Position numbers and translations under genes: made by a program. From JALZUV01 sp963837025 (GTDB lineage: Bacteria; Pseudomonadota; Alphaproteobacteria; Rickettsiales; JALZUV01), in NCBI GenBank assembly GCA_963837025.1, contig CAWILT010000001.1, forward strand, positions 1-64,000: a stretch of 64,000 nucleotides of DNA, in the 5' to 3' direction. Shown here piece after piece: positions 43,073-53,798 of this stretch (positions are counted from its first letter, which is position 1; each line of letters starts with the position of its first letter). The notes beneath the pieces are model-generated. The model was not told where the DNA came from. It worked only from the letters and a program-made list of their open reading frames with translations, and ran no database searches.

Positions 43073-44383
43073 ATGTCATCAACAACTTTACTATGTGCGC
43101 TTTGCGTAGGTGGCTTATTATCAGCCACCAGTCTTTCAGGGACAGCATGGGCAGAGGAGCCTCACTCACCGGATGCCCACAACTATGCAGAATCTGTATA
43201 TAATAACGGGCCAACCCTCACCTTATCCGAAGCTATTCAAAAAGCTCTCAATGCCTCGCCACGGCTAAAATCAGCCACTGCTGGGCTAGATGCCGCCAAA
43301 GGCGCAGAAGATCAAGCTGGTTATTGGCTCAACCCTGAAATCGGATTTGAAGCAGAAAATGTGGCTGGGAGTGGGCCATATAATGGAACTAATTCCGCCG
43401 AATATACGTTGGGTATTAATCAGAAGGTGGAAATTGGTGGCAAGCGTAGCGCACGGCAAAATGCGGCAGTTGCACTACGTGAAGGCGCGAATATTGATGT
43501 GTTAGCCGAGCGGCTCAATTTAGAGCGCGATGTGCATATCGCCTATTCTGAAGTATTGGCGGAAGCCGAAGCGGTGAAGCTGGCACTTGATCAGGAAGAG
43601 CTGGCAAAGGATGTGTTGGCCAGCGTATCCAAACGGGTGAATGCCGCCGCCGAGCCAGAGATTCAGCGCAGCAAAGCTGATGTAGCTTATGCCACAGCGA
43701 CCATCGCCCGTGAGCAGGAACAGCGTCAATTTAAAGTAGCTAAGGAGAAACTGGCACGGCTATGGGGCGACTCCAGTTTTAATGTGTCGCTCGATCACTC
43801 GCATTTCTTCGAGCTCGAAGCACCCGCGCCCATGCCCAGCTATCTCGCTAAACTAAAAAATATTCCTGACATGCAGCGTCTGGCGTTCTTGAAAGAAGAG
43901 AAAGAATCGCTGCTGGAACTGGAACGTGCTGCCGCTATTCCTGACCCGAATTTCAGCCTTGGGGTACGTGACTTCCGGGGTAGTGGCGATCAGGCATTGG
44001 TATTTGGGGTGTCGCTACCTATTCCAGTATTGAATCAAAATCAGGGCAATGTAGCCAAAGCAAGAGCCGATCTATCACGAACAGAAAGTGATGCGCGGCA
44101 GTTTGAGTTGGATTTAGAGCAACAGCTTATTGAAAACTGGCAGCACTGGAACAGTGCCTATTCAGAAGCAACGCGGCTGAATGAGAAGCTCCTGCCTTCG
44201 GCAGAGAAAGCCTTCCGCTTGGCACGAAGTGGCTATGCACAGGGTAAATTTCCCTATCTCGAAGTGCTAGATGCCCAGCGCACATTATTCGATGCCAGCT
44301 CCCAATATCACGGCGCATTAAAACGCTATCACACGGCTCGCGCCAATGTCGAGCGACTCACAACTTCAATCGGAGATAAATAA
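43073..44383 (+). CDS. czcC: CzcC-type outer-membrane efflux protein (TolC family)
   Basis: 436 aa with a signal peptide cleaved after AWA. Two outer-membrane-efflux repeats: LTLSEAIQKALNASPRLKSA (from residue 44) and the C-terminal EATRLNEKLLPSAEKAFRLA. GVSLPIPVLNQNQGNVAKAR is typical of CzcC. Start ATG with weak GGGAA. Its stop overlaps the adaptor start by one base. Forms the outer-membrane channel of the RND complex. Confidence 0.88.
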   Translation: MSSTTLLCALCVGGLLSATSLSGTAWAEEPHSPDAHNYAESVYNNGPTLTLSEAIQKALNASPRLKSATAGLDAAKGAEDQAGYWLNPEIGFEAENVAGSGPYNGTNSAEYTLGINQKVEIGGKRSARQNAAVALREGANIDVLAERLNLERDVHIAYSEVLAEAEAVKLALDQEELAKDVLASVSKRVNAAAEPEIQRSKADVAYATATIAREQEQRQFKVAKEKLARLWGDSSFNVSLDHSHFFELEAPAPMPSYLAKLKNIPDMQRLAFLKEEKESLLELERAAAIPDPNFSLGVRDFRGSGDQALVFGVSLPIPVLNQNQGNVAKARADLSRTESDARQFELDLEQQLIENWQHWNSAYSEATRLNEKLLPSAEKAFRLARSGYAQGKFPYLEVLDAQRTLFDASSQYHGALKRYHTARANVERLTTSIGDK

Positions 44384-45468
44384 TGAAAATATCACACATA
44401 ATCATACTCACCGTTTTTCTAGGTGTTGGCGGAATTGCTGCCATGCAAGTTGAATGGGTGACCCCATCCTATGCTGCCGATGGTCACGACCATGAAGAGC
44501 ATGGCGAGGAGCATGATGAAAACAACGCGCATGAGGAGGAAGCTCACGGCGAGGAACATGGACATGGTCACGATGAAAAAGAGGCACACAAAGAAGAAGG
44601 TGAGCATGAAGGTGAAGATGATGGCCACGGTCATGGTGATGAGCATGAAGAAGAAGGTCGCACCGAGATTGATGCCGATGCCGCAAAAGCCGCTGGTATC
44701 CGTATTAGTAAAGTGGAACCTAAGAATATTCAGGAAGTGCTGACACTGACTGGTCGTATTATGCTTAACCGCAATACCACTGCCGATGTTCGCGCACGGT
44801 TTTCAGGTATTGTCAGAAGTGTAAAAGTGAATCTAGGGCAGAAAGTTACAAAAGGCCAAGCGTTGGCCACGGTAGAATCCAATGAAAGCCTCAGCGTTTA
44901 CACGATCACTGCACCAACCGATGGGGTGGTGCTAACGCGAAATACCAATATCGGCAATGTGGCGGGTGATGATGCACTGTTTACCATCGCTGATCTGTCG
45001 GAAGTCTGGGCAGAATTCCATGTATTCCCGCGTGATCTCTCGCAGGTGGGTGAAGGCCAGAAAGTGCGCGTTCACACCCTTGAAAATGGCAAAGAAATTG
45101 AAGCACCTATTACGCTGATATTACCCACCGCTGATCCCTTAAGCCAAACAGTCATTGCCGTAGTGTCAGTTCCTAATGGTGAAGGCAAATGGCGACCTGG
45201 CATGACGGTTGAAGGTGATGTGCATATCTCCGAAAAGCAAGTGCCTCTGGCTATCACCACCGAGGCTGTGCAGCGGATGGAAAATAAAACGGTGGTGTTT
45301 GTTAAAGAAGGTGATGCGTATGAGATGCGCCCCGTCAAGCTCGGCAAAGGCGATGGCAAATATGTCGAAGTGACGGAGGGATTAAAAGCGGGTGAGCAAT
45401 ATGTCAGCCAAGGCAGCTTCATTGTGAAAGCGGATATCGGCAAAGCCGCCGCCAAACACGAACATTAA
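44383..45468 (+). CDS. czcB: CzcB-type RND periplasmic adaptor with His-rich N-terminus
   Basis: 361-aa membrane-fusion protein. Signal peptide (residues 1-31), then a 60-residue tract extremely rich in His, Glu and Asp (repeated HGEEH, HGHGDEHEEE) that must bind metal, then barrel-sandwich/lipoyl segments (VRARFSGIVRSVKVNLGQKV, YTITAPTDGVVLTRNT), beta-barrel and membrane-proximal domains (GLKAGEQYVSQGSFIVKA). The His-rich tract suggests Zn/Co/Ni rather than Cu(I). Confidence 0.9.
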   Translation: MKISHIIILTVFLGVGGIAAMQVEWVTPSYAADGHDHEEHGEEHDENNAHEEEAHGEEHGHGHDEKEAHKEEGEHEGEDDGHGHGDEHEEEGRTEIDADAAKAAGIRISKVEPKNIQEVLTLTGRIMLNRNTTADVRARFSGIVRSVKVNLGQKVTKGQALATVESNESLSVYTITAPTDGVVLTRNTNIGNVAGDDALFTIADLSEVWAEFHVFPRDLSQVGEGQKVRVHTLENGKEIEAPITLILPTADPLSQTVIAVVSVPNGEGKWRPGMTVEGDVHISEKQVPLAITTEAVQRMENKTVVFVKEGDAYEMRPVKLGKGDGKYVEVTEGLKAGEQYVSQGSFIVKADIGKAAAKHEH

Positions 45469-45482
45469 AAACAGGAACTATT

Positions 45483-48400
45483 ATGTTAGAACAAATCGTC
45501 CATTTTTCGATCCGCCAGCGTTGGCTGGTGATGATCACTGTCCTCGGCCTGATGGCTCTTGGTGTTTATAATTTTACTCGGCTATCGATTGATGCGGTGC
45601 CGGATATCACCAATGTACAGGTGCAGATTAACACCGAAGCGGCGGGCTACTCCCCATTAGAGGTTGAGCAGCGCGTCACCTTCCCGATTGAAACCGTGCT
45701 AGCGGGGATTCCCAAGCTGGATTACACACGCTCGCTCTCGCGCTACGGCCTTAGCCAAGTGACGGTGGTGTTTGACGATGGCACCGATATTTATTTTGCA
45801 AGGCAGCTTTTGAATGAACGTCTATCGCAAATCAAAAGCGAAATCCCCGAAGGCTTAGAACCCATCTATGGGGCCAATCGCCACAGGTTTGGGTGAGATT
45901 TTCTCTTATGTGGTGGAAGTCAAAGAAGGTGCGCTCAAAGAAGATGGCAGCGCGTACACACCAATGGATTTACTGACGGTGCAGGAATGGATCATCGTGC
46001 CGCAGCTGCGTAATCTTAAAGGCGTGGTGGAGGTTAATTCCATCGGTGGCTATGAAAAGCAATTCCATGTGATGCCGTATCCAGAGCGTCTGCTTGCTTA
46101 TGACCTTACTATTGCCGATGTGATGGAGGCATTGGAGAAAAATAATAACAATATCGGCGCAGGCTATATTGAAAAAAATGGTGAGCAATATCTCATCCGC
46201 GTTCCCGGTCAGGTAAAAAATGAAGATGATATTGGTCATATTATTGTCGCCAAACGCGATGAACTAACCATCCGCGTCCGTGATATTGCCGACTGTAAAA
46301 CTAGGCTCACCGCTTCGTACCGGTGCCGCCACCCAAAACGGCAAAGAAGTAGTGCTTGGCACGGCCATGATGCTGCTGGGTGAAAATAGCCGTGACGTGG
46401 CGCAGCGCGTTTCTGCAAAAGCTAGATGTTATTAACGACAGCTTGCCAGAAGGCATTACCGCTCGCGCTGTCTATGATCGCACCTCTTTAGTGGATCGCA
46501 CCATCGCTACGGTGGAGAAAAACCTGCTTGAGGGTGCTGTTTTGGTCATCGTCATTTTGTTTTTGCTACTCGGCAATATCCGTGCAGCACTGATCACAGC
46601 GGTGGTGATTCCTATCGCCATGTTGATGACTATTACAGGTATGGTTGAACGCGGCGTATCGGGCAATTTAATGAGCCTTGGTGCATTGGATTTTGGTCTG
46701 ATTGTCGATGGCGCAGTAATCATTATTGAAAACTGCATCCGGCGATTCGGTATGGCGCAGCACCAGCTGGGGCGTTTAATGACCCAAGAGGAACGATTCA
46801 AACTCACCGCCGAAGCCACGGCTGAGGTTATTAAGCCCAGTCTGTTCGGGGTCATCATCATCACCGTGGTCTATCTGCCAATATTCTCGCTCACAGGAAT
46901 TGAAGGCAAGATGTTCCATCCGATGGCGTTCACCGTAGTGACCGCGTTGCTATCAGCATTGGTGCTTTCGATTACCTTTGTACCTGCTGCGGTGGCAATG
47001 TTTGTCACTGGTAAGGTGGAGGAAAAGGAAAACGCGGTGATCCGTAAATCCAAAGAATGGTATAAACCGATGCTAGAATGGAGCTTGGTGCGTCCGAAAG
47101 CCATTATCATCGGAGCTACAGTGCTGGTATTGATTAGCTTGCTAATGGCATCGCGCATGGGAGCAGAATTTATTCCAAGCCTTGATGAAGGGGATATTGC
47201 GCTGCATGCCATGCGGATTCCCGGCACTAGCCTTAGCCAATCGGTGGAAATGCAAGCTGAGGTCGAGCGCACCGTTGGGCAATTTGCCGAAGTTAAAGAG
47301 GTATTCAGTAAAATCGGCACGCCCGAAGTGGCCACCGATCCTATGCCGCCTAACGTGGCTGATACGTTTGTTATGCTCAAGCCAAGGGATGAATGGCCTG
47401 ATCCGGATAAATCAAAAGCCGATCTGGTGATAGAAATTGAGGAAGCATTAGAAAAAGTGCCGGGGAATAATTATGAATTCACCCAGCCGATCCAAATGCG
47501 CTTTAATGAGCTTATTTCCGGAGTGCGTAGTGATCTGGCAGTGAAAGTATATGGCGATGATCTCGACCAGCTGCTTGCCTCAGCACAAGCTATCGCCACG
47601 ACCATCCAAACCGTGGAAGGTGCGGCTGATGTAAAGGTGGAGCAAGTCACAGGTTTGCCAGTGCTTTCCATCCTGCCGGATCGCGCTGCGCTGGATCGGT
47701 ACGGCCTAAATATCGCTGATGTACAGGAAGTCGTGCAAGTGACGCTCGGCGGCAAAGAAGCTGGTCAGGTGTTTGAAGGCGATAGACGGTTTGATTTAGT
47801 GGTGCGTTTGCCGGAGCATCTGCGTAGCGATATTGATGCGCTGGAGCGTTTGCCAATTCCGCTGGAAAAAGCCGAAATGGAAGGTGTGGATGCACGGCCT
47901 GACTATGTACCTCTTAAGGAAGTGGCGCGGTTAGAAATTGCCTATGGCCCCAACCAAATCAGCCGAGAACAAGGCAAACGCCGCGTGGTGGTAACCTCCA
48001 ACGTGCGCGGTCGGGATTTAGGTAGCTTCGTGGAAGATGTGCAGCAAACTGTGCGCAATAAGGTGGATTTACCCGCTGGATATTGGACAGAATATGGCGG
48101 CACATTCGAGCAGCTGATTTCTGCCAAGCAGCGTTTAATGGTCGTGGTACCAGTGGCATTACTGCTTATTATCGGCCTGCTATTTATGGCATTTGGATCT
48201 GTTCGTGCAGCATTGCTGATTTTCTCTGGCGTACCATTAGCACTCACTGGTGGCATATTAGCATTGTGGCTGCGTGACATACCACTGTCCATCTCCGCTG
48301 GCGTTGGCTTTATAGCCCTCTCCGGTGTGGCGGTATTAAACGGCGTAGTGATGGTGTCCTTCATCCGTGGTCTGCGTGATCAAGGCATGACGGTTGATGA

Positions 48401-48632
48401 AGCGATCATGGAAGGCGCACTCACTCGTTTGCGGCCAATCTTAATGACCGCATTGGTCGCCAGTCTCGGCTTTGTGCCAATGGCACTTAATGTTGGTGCA
48501 GGTTCGGAAGTACAGAGACCGCTAGCAACAGTGGTGATCGGCGGGATTATTTCCTCCACCATACTCACCTTGCTGGTGTTACCAGCTCTGTATCGCCTGT
48601 TCCACAGCAAGGAACGGAGGAATGAAACATGA
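45483..48632 (+). pseudogene. czcA: czcA-type RND pump broken by three +1 frameshifts
   Basis: HME-type RND pump of about 1,048 aa if repaired. Three single-base insertions split it: in the G-run 45870-45873, at 46293-46294, and in the A-run 46417-46420. Together they restore the frame, so the parts run in three frames. Landmarks on repair: VTFPIETVLAGIPKLDYTRS, PIATGLGEIFSYVVEV, SLGALDFGLIVDGAVIIIEN (CzcA-type TM4), and the rest of the porter and membrane domains. The first 138 and last 735 residues are free of damage. Either a recent pseudogene or local sequencing error. Confidence 0.85.
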
Positions 48633-49243
48633 TATTAGGTAATTCTTTAAACCGTAGCCGCCTTTTAATTGGTAGAGCATTGTTGCTGTTAGCATTTACC
48701 ATTGTGTTGCTAAGTACCAGCTATTACTTGCCAGAGAGAATGCTACTGCATCAGCTCAATCATGGCATTGGATTATTGCTGATCGCACTTTGTATGTTGG
48801 GACGCTTTTATTGCACATTATTTATTGGTGGGCGCAAAAATGAGGAGTTAGTGACTACTGGGCCGTTTTCGGTAGTCAGAAATCCACTTTATCTTTGTTC
48901 ACTGCTTGGCATAGTAGGCATTGGCGTTATCAGCAACCAACTCTCGGTGTTGTTGGTGCTAACGGTGGGTATGGTTTTAATTTACCTGCCGTTAATCAAG
49001 CAGGAAGAGGCATTTTTACAAGATAAATTCGGGCAAGCTTATACACGCTATTGTAACTCTGTATCTCGCTTTATTCCCCGCTCATCATGTTACAAATCAC
49101 CTCACGAGATTTCCATTAATGTAAAGCGTGTTCATAGCTTTTTAAAGGATGCGCTGTGGTGGCTTACGCCAGTGATTATCATCGATCTGATTGAGTGGAG
49201 TCGTGATGCAGGTGTCACCATTCCAATGGGGAGCATTTGGTAA
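48629..49243 (+). CDS. isoprenylcysteine/phospholipid methyltransferase-like membrane protein
   Basis: 204 aa, four to five hydrophobic helices. The ICMT/PEMT SAM-binding signature is VTTGPFSVVRNPLYLCSLLG near residue 72 and EEAFLQDKFGQAYTRYC near 130. Such genes recur in metal-resistance clusters, with unknown substrate. Start overlaps the czcA stop (ATGA). Confidence 0.82.
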   Translation: MILGNSLNRSRLLIGRALLLLAFTIVLLSTSYYLPERMLLHQLNHGIGLLLIALCMLGRFYCTLFIGGRKNEELVTTGPFSVVRNPLYLCSLLGIVGIGVISNQLSVLLVLTVGMVLIYLPLIKQEEAFLQDKFGQAYTRYCNSVSRFIPRSSCYKSPHEISINVKRVHSFLKDALWWLTPVIIIDLIEWSRDAGVTIPMGSIW

Positions 49244-49289
49244 CCATGGGTAATATTAACACCGCAGATAAAATAAAAAGAGAGATGGT

Positions 49290-49940
49290 ATGAGTGATGA
49301 TTGCTGCGAAACTGAAAAACCAACCAATTGCTGTGATGCTGTCACTGGTGAGTATGGCTGGGATGGGCGTTATCGAAAGATTTTATGGATCATCCTGCTA
49401 CTGAACGCAGGCATGTTCGGTGTGGAGGTGATTGCCAGCATGTATTCAGGCTCGGTGGCATTGCTCGCTGATGCCGTGGATTTCTTTTCCGATGCTGCCA
49501 ATTATGCCATTTCACTCTATGTGCTGGATAAGGCACTTTCTACCCGCGCCAAAGCCTCGTTGATTAAAGGTGGCACAATGGGATTGTTCGGCTTGCTGGT
49601 GGTCGGCAGCAGTATCTATCGTGCCGCCACCGAAGCCGTGCCGCAGGCGGAAGTAATGGGGGCAATTGGATTGCTCGCATTATTGGTTAATATCGCCAGT
49701 GCATGGATGCTCTATCGCTACCGTGAAGGTGACAGCAACCGTGAATCGGTGTGGATTTGCAGCCGTAACGATGCCGTTGGCAATGTACTGGTAATGCTGG
49801 CCGCCGTTGGCGTAGCGTTCACCCAAAGTCACTGGCCAGATATCATTGTCGCATTTTTGATTGCCGCACTGTTTTTACGCAGTGCGTGGCGTATTTTTAA
49901 TACGGCTATCTCAGAATTAAGAAAAGCAAACGGAGAATAA
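49290..49940 (+). CDS. short cation-diffusion-facilitator transporter
   Basis: 216-aa CDF, six helices, lacking the usual C-terminal cytoplasmic domain. The N-terminal Cys pairs (DDCCE, NCCD) could bind metal. Transport-site motifs: TM2 VDFFSDAA gives DxxxD, and TM5 ICSRNDAVGN gives Cys-x-x-x-Asp in place of HxxxD. The altered TM5 site and missing domain mark a divergent subgroup common beside P1B-4 ATPases and czc genes. Metal specificity unknown. One base before the ATPase gene. Confidence 0.82.
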   Translation: MSDDCCETEKPTNCCDAVTGEYGWDGRYRKILWIILLLNAGMFGVEVIASMYSGSVALLADAVDFFSDAANYAISLYVLDKALSTRAKASLIKGGTMGLFGLLVVGSSIYRAATEAVPQAEVMGAIGLLALLVNIASAWMLYRYREGDSNRESVWICSRNDAVGNVLVMLAAVGVAFTQSHWPDIIVAFLIAALFLRSAWRIFNTAISELRKANGE

Positions 49941-49941
49941 A

Positions 49942-51939
49942 ATGGGACAAGGGCATCAGCACACAGGCATTTTTGGTGCAAGAACAGAGTTATTTTTTGC
50001 AATACTAAGCGGCGCAACCTTATTGATTGGCTGGCTGCTGGAAACCTTTTTGGAAGTCAATAGTTGGATACCGCTATGTTTGTTTCTAGCGGCCTATTTC
50101 TTTGGTGGTTGGTTCACCATTGCTGAAGCCATTGAAAAAATTCGGGCAGGTAAATTCGAGATCGATTTTTTGATGATTGTTGCTGCCGCTGGTGCGGCGT
50201 CGCTCGGAGCTTGGGCTGAGGGTGCCTTTCTATTAGCTCTATTTAGCATGGGGCATGCTTTGGAAGGGTACGCCATGGGCCGTGCCAAACGTGCCATTGA
50301 GTCATTATCTGAATTTGCGCCGCGTATAGCACGTGTACGGCGGGACAATGTCGAGGTTGAAGTGCCCGTTGAAGAGTTGGTGGTTGGTGATGTTGTTATT
50401 GTTAAACCAGACGAGCGTGTTCCTGCTGACGGTTTTGTCATTGAAGGAGAGACAAGTATTAACCAAGCACCTATTACTGGCGAAAGCGTCCCAGTGGATA
50501 AAAGGCCTGTAGCCAATGCCAAACAAGCCACAAATGATCCTGAGTCGTTATCGCCCGAACACCGGGTATTCGCAGGAACCATAAATCAGTCCGGCTCTAT
50601 AAAGATACAAGTCACAAAACTAGCGTCTGAAAACACGTTATCACGTGTTGTCAAAATGGTAAGCGAAGCGGAAACCCGTGTTTCTCCAACCCAGGAATTT
50701 ACTAAAAAGTTTGAGCGATATTTTGTTCCGTCAGTCATTATCGGCGTTATCCTACTATTAATAATCTCACTTTTTTTTAACGAACCCTTCAGCGAGTCCT
50801 TTTATCGAGCGATGGCCGTACTGGTCGCGGCAAGCCCTTGTGCGCTCGCAATCGCTACACCGAGCGCTGTGCTTAGTGGAATTGCGAGAGCGGCACGTGG
50901 CGGTGTATTGATCAAAGGCGGCGCACCCCTTGAAGGGCTCGGTAGTCTTGATACCGTGGCCTTTGATAAGACAGGAACACTCACTGAGGGTGAGCCAAAA
51001 GTAACTGATATTAGCACTGCTGATGATGTTGACGAAGTTGAACTGTTACGAAATGCTATTGCTGTAGAAGACCTTAGTAAGCACCCGCTCGCCAAGGCAG
51101 TTGTGCGTGATGGGACAGTACGACTGGAATCAGGTGAACTTGGCAAAGGGTTTAATATTCCAGATGCCACTGATTTAGTAAGCATCACAGGACGGGGTAT
51201 TCAGGCAGTCGTTGAAGGTGAATTAGTCCACATTGGTAAAGATGATTTGTTCGCTGAAGTCGAAGGTTCACCACTGCCAGAAAATGTACGCAAGATTGTT
51301 GAGTCTTTAGAAGAGAATGGACGCACCACAATGATCGTCCGTCGTGGAGATCGTTATTTAGGTGTGATCGGCTTGATGGATACCCCCCGCGAGGCTTCTA
51401 AGCGAACCATAGAAACCCTTCGCCAACTTGGTATCAAGCAGATGATTATGATTTCAGGCGACAACCAAAAGGTTGCTGATGCGGTAGCAAAAGAAGTGGG
51501 GCTTGATGAAGCGCGCGGGGATCTAATGCCTGCCGATAAAGTTGCTGAAATTAAAAAACTGAAAAGCGAAGGCGGTATTGCGATGGTCGGAGATGGCGTG
51601 AACGATGCGCCAGCAATGGCCTCAGCTTCTATTGGTATCGCGATGGGTGCAGCCGGTAGCGATGTAGCACTCGAAACAGCTGACGTTGCTTTAATGGCTG
51701 ATAATCTAGATCATTTGCCACTAGCAATCGGTTTGAGCCGTTCTACACGGCGCATCATCCGCCAAAATTTGTGGGTCAGTCTTGGTATGGTAGCATTTCT
51801 CGTTCCCGCTACACTTTTGGGGCTGAATATCGGCCCAGCCGTCGTTCTGCATGAAGGAAGCACTCTCATAGTCGTTTTCAATGCCCTTCGCCTACTGGCT
51901 TACAAGCCTAAAGAACTAAAAGAAGCGAGGCAGTCATGA
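49942..51939 (+). CDS. P1B-4-type heavy-metal ATPase
   Basis: 665 aa. No N-terminal HMA domain, only a short GQGHQHTG tail. TM4 motif is SPC (VAASPCALAIATPSA near residue 296) instead of CPC, and TM6 carries HEGST (near 640), the P1B-4 signature. Phosphorylation site DKTGTLTEGEP near 345, TGES near 176, MVGDGVNDAPAMA near 550. Characterised P1B-4 pumps export Co2+, Fe2+ or Zn2+, so cobalt/zinc is more likely than cadmium or lead. Stop overlaps lspA by 4 bases. Confidence 0.92.
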   Translation: MGQGHQHTGIFGARTELFFAILSGATLLIGWLLETFLEVNSWIPLCLFLAAYFFGGWFTIAEAIEKIRAGKFEIDFLMIVAAAGAASLGAWAEGAFLLALFSMGHALEGYAMGRAKRAIESLSEFAPRIARVRRDNVEVEVPVEELVVGDVVIVKPDERVPADGFVIEGETSINQAPITGESVPVDKRPVANAKQATNDPESLSPEHRVFAGTINQSGSIKIQVTKLASENTLSRVVKMVSEAETRVSPTQEFTKKFERYFVPSVIIGVILLLIISLFFNEPFSESFYRAMAVLVAASPCALAIATPSAVLSGIARAARGGVLIKGGAPLEGLGSLDTVAFDKTGTLTEGEPKVTDISTADDVDEVELLRNAIAVEDLSKHPLAKAVVRDGTVRLESGELGKGFNIPDATDLVSITGRGIQAVVEGELVHIGKDDLFAEVEGSPLPENVRKIVESLEENGRTTMIVRRGDRYLGVIGLMDTPREASKRTIETLRQLGIKQMIMISGDNQKVADAVAKEVGLDEARGDLMPADKVAEIKKLKSEGGIAMVGDGVNDAPAMASASIGIAMGAAGSDVALETADVALMADNLDHLPLAIGLSRSTRRIIRQNLWVSLGMVAFLVPATLLGLNIGPAVVLHEGSTLIVVFNALRLLAYKPKELKEARQS

Positions 51940-52436
51940 CACGATTTGGTATGGCCATCGCCGCGATTGCTCTGCTGCTGATACAGCTTACTCAGCAAAT
52001 GTTATTTGCCACCATCGCAGGCGCAAAAACGCCGCTGGTAGTCACCCCGTTTTTCAATCTGGTGCTGGTGTGGAATCCCGGCATCAGCTTTGGCATGCTG
52101 CAAGAGGTTCCGCAAGGACAATGGATACTCTCGATTCTAGCGATCATCATCGTTCTCATGCTAACGCGGTGGCTTTACAAGACAGAAGATCGCTTAACCG
52201 CTACTGCGCTTGGTCTGATCATCGGCGGTGCCATCGGCAATGCCATCGATAGGTTACGGTTTTCTGCCGTGTTTGATTATCTGGATTTTCATGCCTTTGG
52301 CTATCACTGGCCTGCCTTTAACCTATCCGACAGTTTTATTTTTATAGGTGTGCTGTTGCTTTTAACCAGCAGCTTTCGTTCCGAAACAATCACCCGCTCA
52401 CCTAAATTCGATGAGGCAAAAACCTCGGAGATGTAA
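51936..52436 (+). CDS. lspA: lipoprotein signal peptidase II paralogue
   Basis: 166 aa, four membrane helices. The catalytic Asp pair is present in NAIDRLRFSAVFDYLDF and FNLSDSFIFIGV; the N-terminal LDQxTK of housekeeping LspA is LIQLTQQ here. Extra lspA copies beside metal P-type ATPases are well known (as in pbr clusters). Cotranscribed with the ATPase via ATGA overlap. Confidence 0.88.
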   Translation: MTRFGMAIAAIALLLIQLTQQMLFATIAGAKTPLVVTPFFNLVLVWNPGISFGMLQEVPQGQWILSILAIIIVLMLTRWLYKTEDRLTATALGLIIGGAIGNAIDRLRFSAVFDYLDFHAFGYHWPAFNLSDSFIFIGVLLLLTSSFRSETITRSPKFDEAKTSEM

Positions 52437-52467
52437 CCACCAACCATTAATCTACAAAGGATATTTT

Positions 52468-52857
52468 ATGAAAAAGATTATTAGTTTTATTGCGCTTGCA
52501 CTGATTGCCATCCCCTTGGCGGTGTACGCACAAGATACTACCCAGCAAAACACCAACATGCATCAAAACATGCAATCCGGCAAAAATATGCAGGGTATGC
52601 ATATGATGTGCAATGGCAATTGTCCTATGTGCAGCCAAATGATCGATTGCATGAAGGATGGTAGCTGTTCCATGCAGGATCAAATGAAATCTATGCGCAG
52701 CTGGCACCAGAATATGGGCAAAATGATGGATCAGATGCAAGAAGAATGTAATGGCGATTACGACAATTGCCCCGCCATGCGTGAGCATATGAAAGAAATG
52801 CAGCAAATGCACAAAGATATGGGCAATATGCAAAACAATAAGTGGAACAAAAACTAG
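52468..52857 (+). CDS. Met/His/Cys-rich periplasmic protein
   Basis: 129 aa with signal peptide cleaved after VYA. The mature part is dominated by M, H, Q, N and C (MHMMCNGNCPMCSQM, CSMQDQMKSM, HMKEMQQMHKDMGNM), typical of copper/silver-buffering periplasmic proteins. Good site AAAGG before the ATG. Low complexity prevents assignment to a family. A repeat of Met-containing helices is seen. Confidence 0.7.
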   Translation: MKKIISFIALALIAIPLAVYAQDTTQQNTNMHQNMQSGKNMQGMHMMCNGNCPMCSQMIDCMKDGSCSMQDQMKSMRSWHQNMGKMMDQMQEECNGDYDNCPAMREHMKEMQQMHKDMGNMQNNKWNKN

Positions 52858-52892
52858 ATGGGTAATTCCAACACGCAATAAAGGAACTGACT

Positions 52893-53798
52893 ATGGGACA
52901 TTCACACGACCACGGCACAGAAAATATGGGTGATGGCAAGCTCATCGCAGCGGTTGGCGTGAATGTCCTGCTAACATTTGCGCAAGTAGTCGGTGGGGTA
53001 TTATCCGGCAGCTTATCTCTCATTGCTGACGCGCTGCATAATTTAAGTGATGCTGCCTCACTGGGCATTGCTTTGTTTGCAAGGAAGATAGGCCGTAAAC
53101 CAGCTGATGAGCTTAAAACCTTTGGCTATAAACGCGCCGAGGTGATTGCCGCGCTGATTAATCTAACCACGCTTGTCATCATCGGCTTGTATCTAATCTA
53201 TGAAGCATTGTGGCGGTTTGCCGAGCCAAAAGAAATTGAAGGTTGGACAGTGGTGATTGTTGCAGGGATTGCGCTTGCGGTTGATATTGCCACTGCCGTG
53301 CTGACCTATACCATGTCAAAAAACAGCATGAATATCAAAGCGGCCTTTTTGCATAATGTATCGGATGCGCTGGCCTCGGTCGGCGTGATCATCGCCGGTA
53401 CGCTGATTTTGCTCTATGGCTGGTATTGGGTTGATACGCTGCTGACATTGGTGATTGCCGGATATGTGCTATGGCAGGGCTTTACCATGCTTCCCAAAAC
53501 CATCCATTTGTTAATGGAAGGCACTCCGGAGCATTTATCGATTGATGAAGTGATTGCGGCCATGGAAGCGATGGAGGGAGTCAAAAACGTCCACCATGTG
53601 CATATTTGGCAGCTGGATGAGCAGCATAATGCGCTGGAGGCGCATGTGGTAGCTGATAGTGAGATGCCAGCGGATATTGAGAAAGTAAAAGCCGCCCTAA
53701 AAGCCATGCTCTCGGAGCAATTTGATGTTGGGCATTCAACATTAGAGTTTGAGTATGCCAATCATTCAAACTGCAACGAGTCGCAGGATGATGGATGA
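52893..53798 (+). CDS. czcD: CzcD-type cation-diffusion facilitator
   Basis: 301 aa. His-rich N-terminus (GHSHDHG). TM2 LHNLSDAA gives HxxxD and TM5 LHNVSDALASVG gives HxxxD, the Zn/Cd/Co signature. Full C-terminal regulatory domain (VKNVHHVHIWQLDEQHNALE). Exports metal from cytoplasm to periplasm. Stop overlaps the LysR gene by four bases. Confidence 0.92.
   Translation: MGHSHDHGTENMGDGKLIAAVGVNVLLTFAQVVGGVLSGSLSLIADALHNLSDAASLGIALFARKIGRKPADELKTFGYKRAEVIAALINLTTLVIIGLYLIYEALWRFAEPKEIEGWTVVIVAGIALAVDIATAVLTYTMSKNSMNIKAAFLHNVSDALASVGVIIAGTLILLYGWYWVDTLLTLVIAGYVLWQGFTMLPKTIHLLMEGTPEHLSIDEVIAAMEAMEGVKNVHHVHIWQLDEQHNALEAHVVADSEMPADIEKVKAALKAMLSEQFDVGHSTLEFEYANHSNCNESQDDG

Noticed and set aside
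44471..44743. Met/Lys-rich frame opposite the czcB His-rich region
   Set aside because: An out-of-frame shadow of the GAT/CAT-rich His-Glu tract of czcB.
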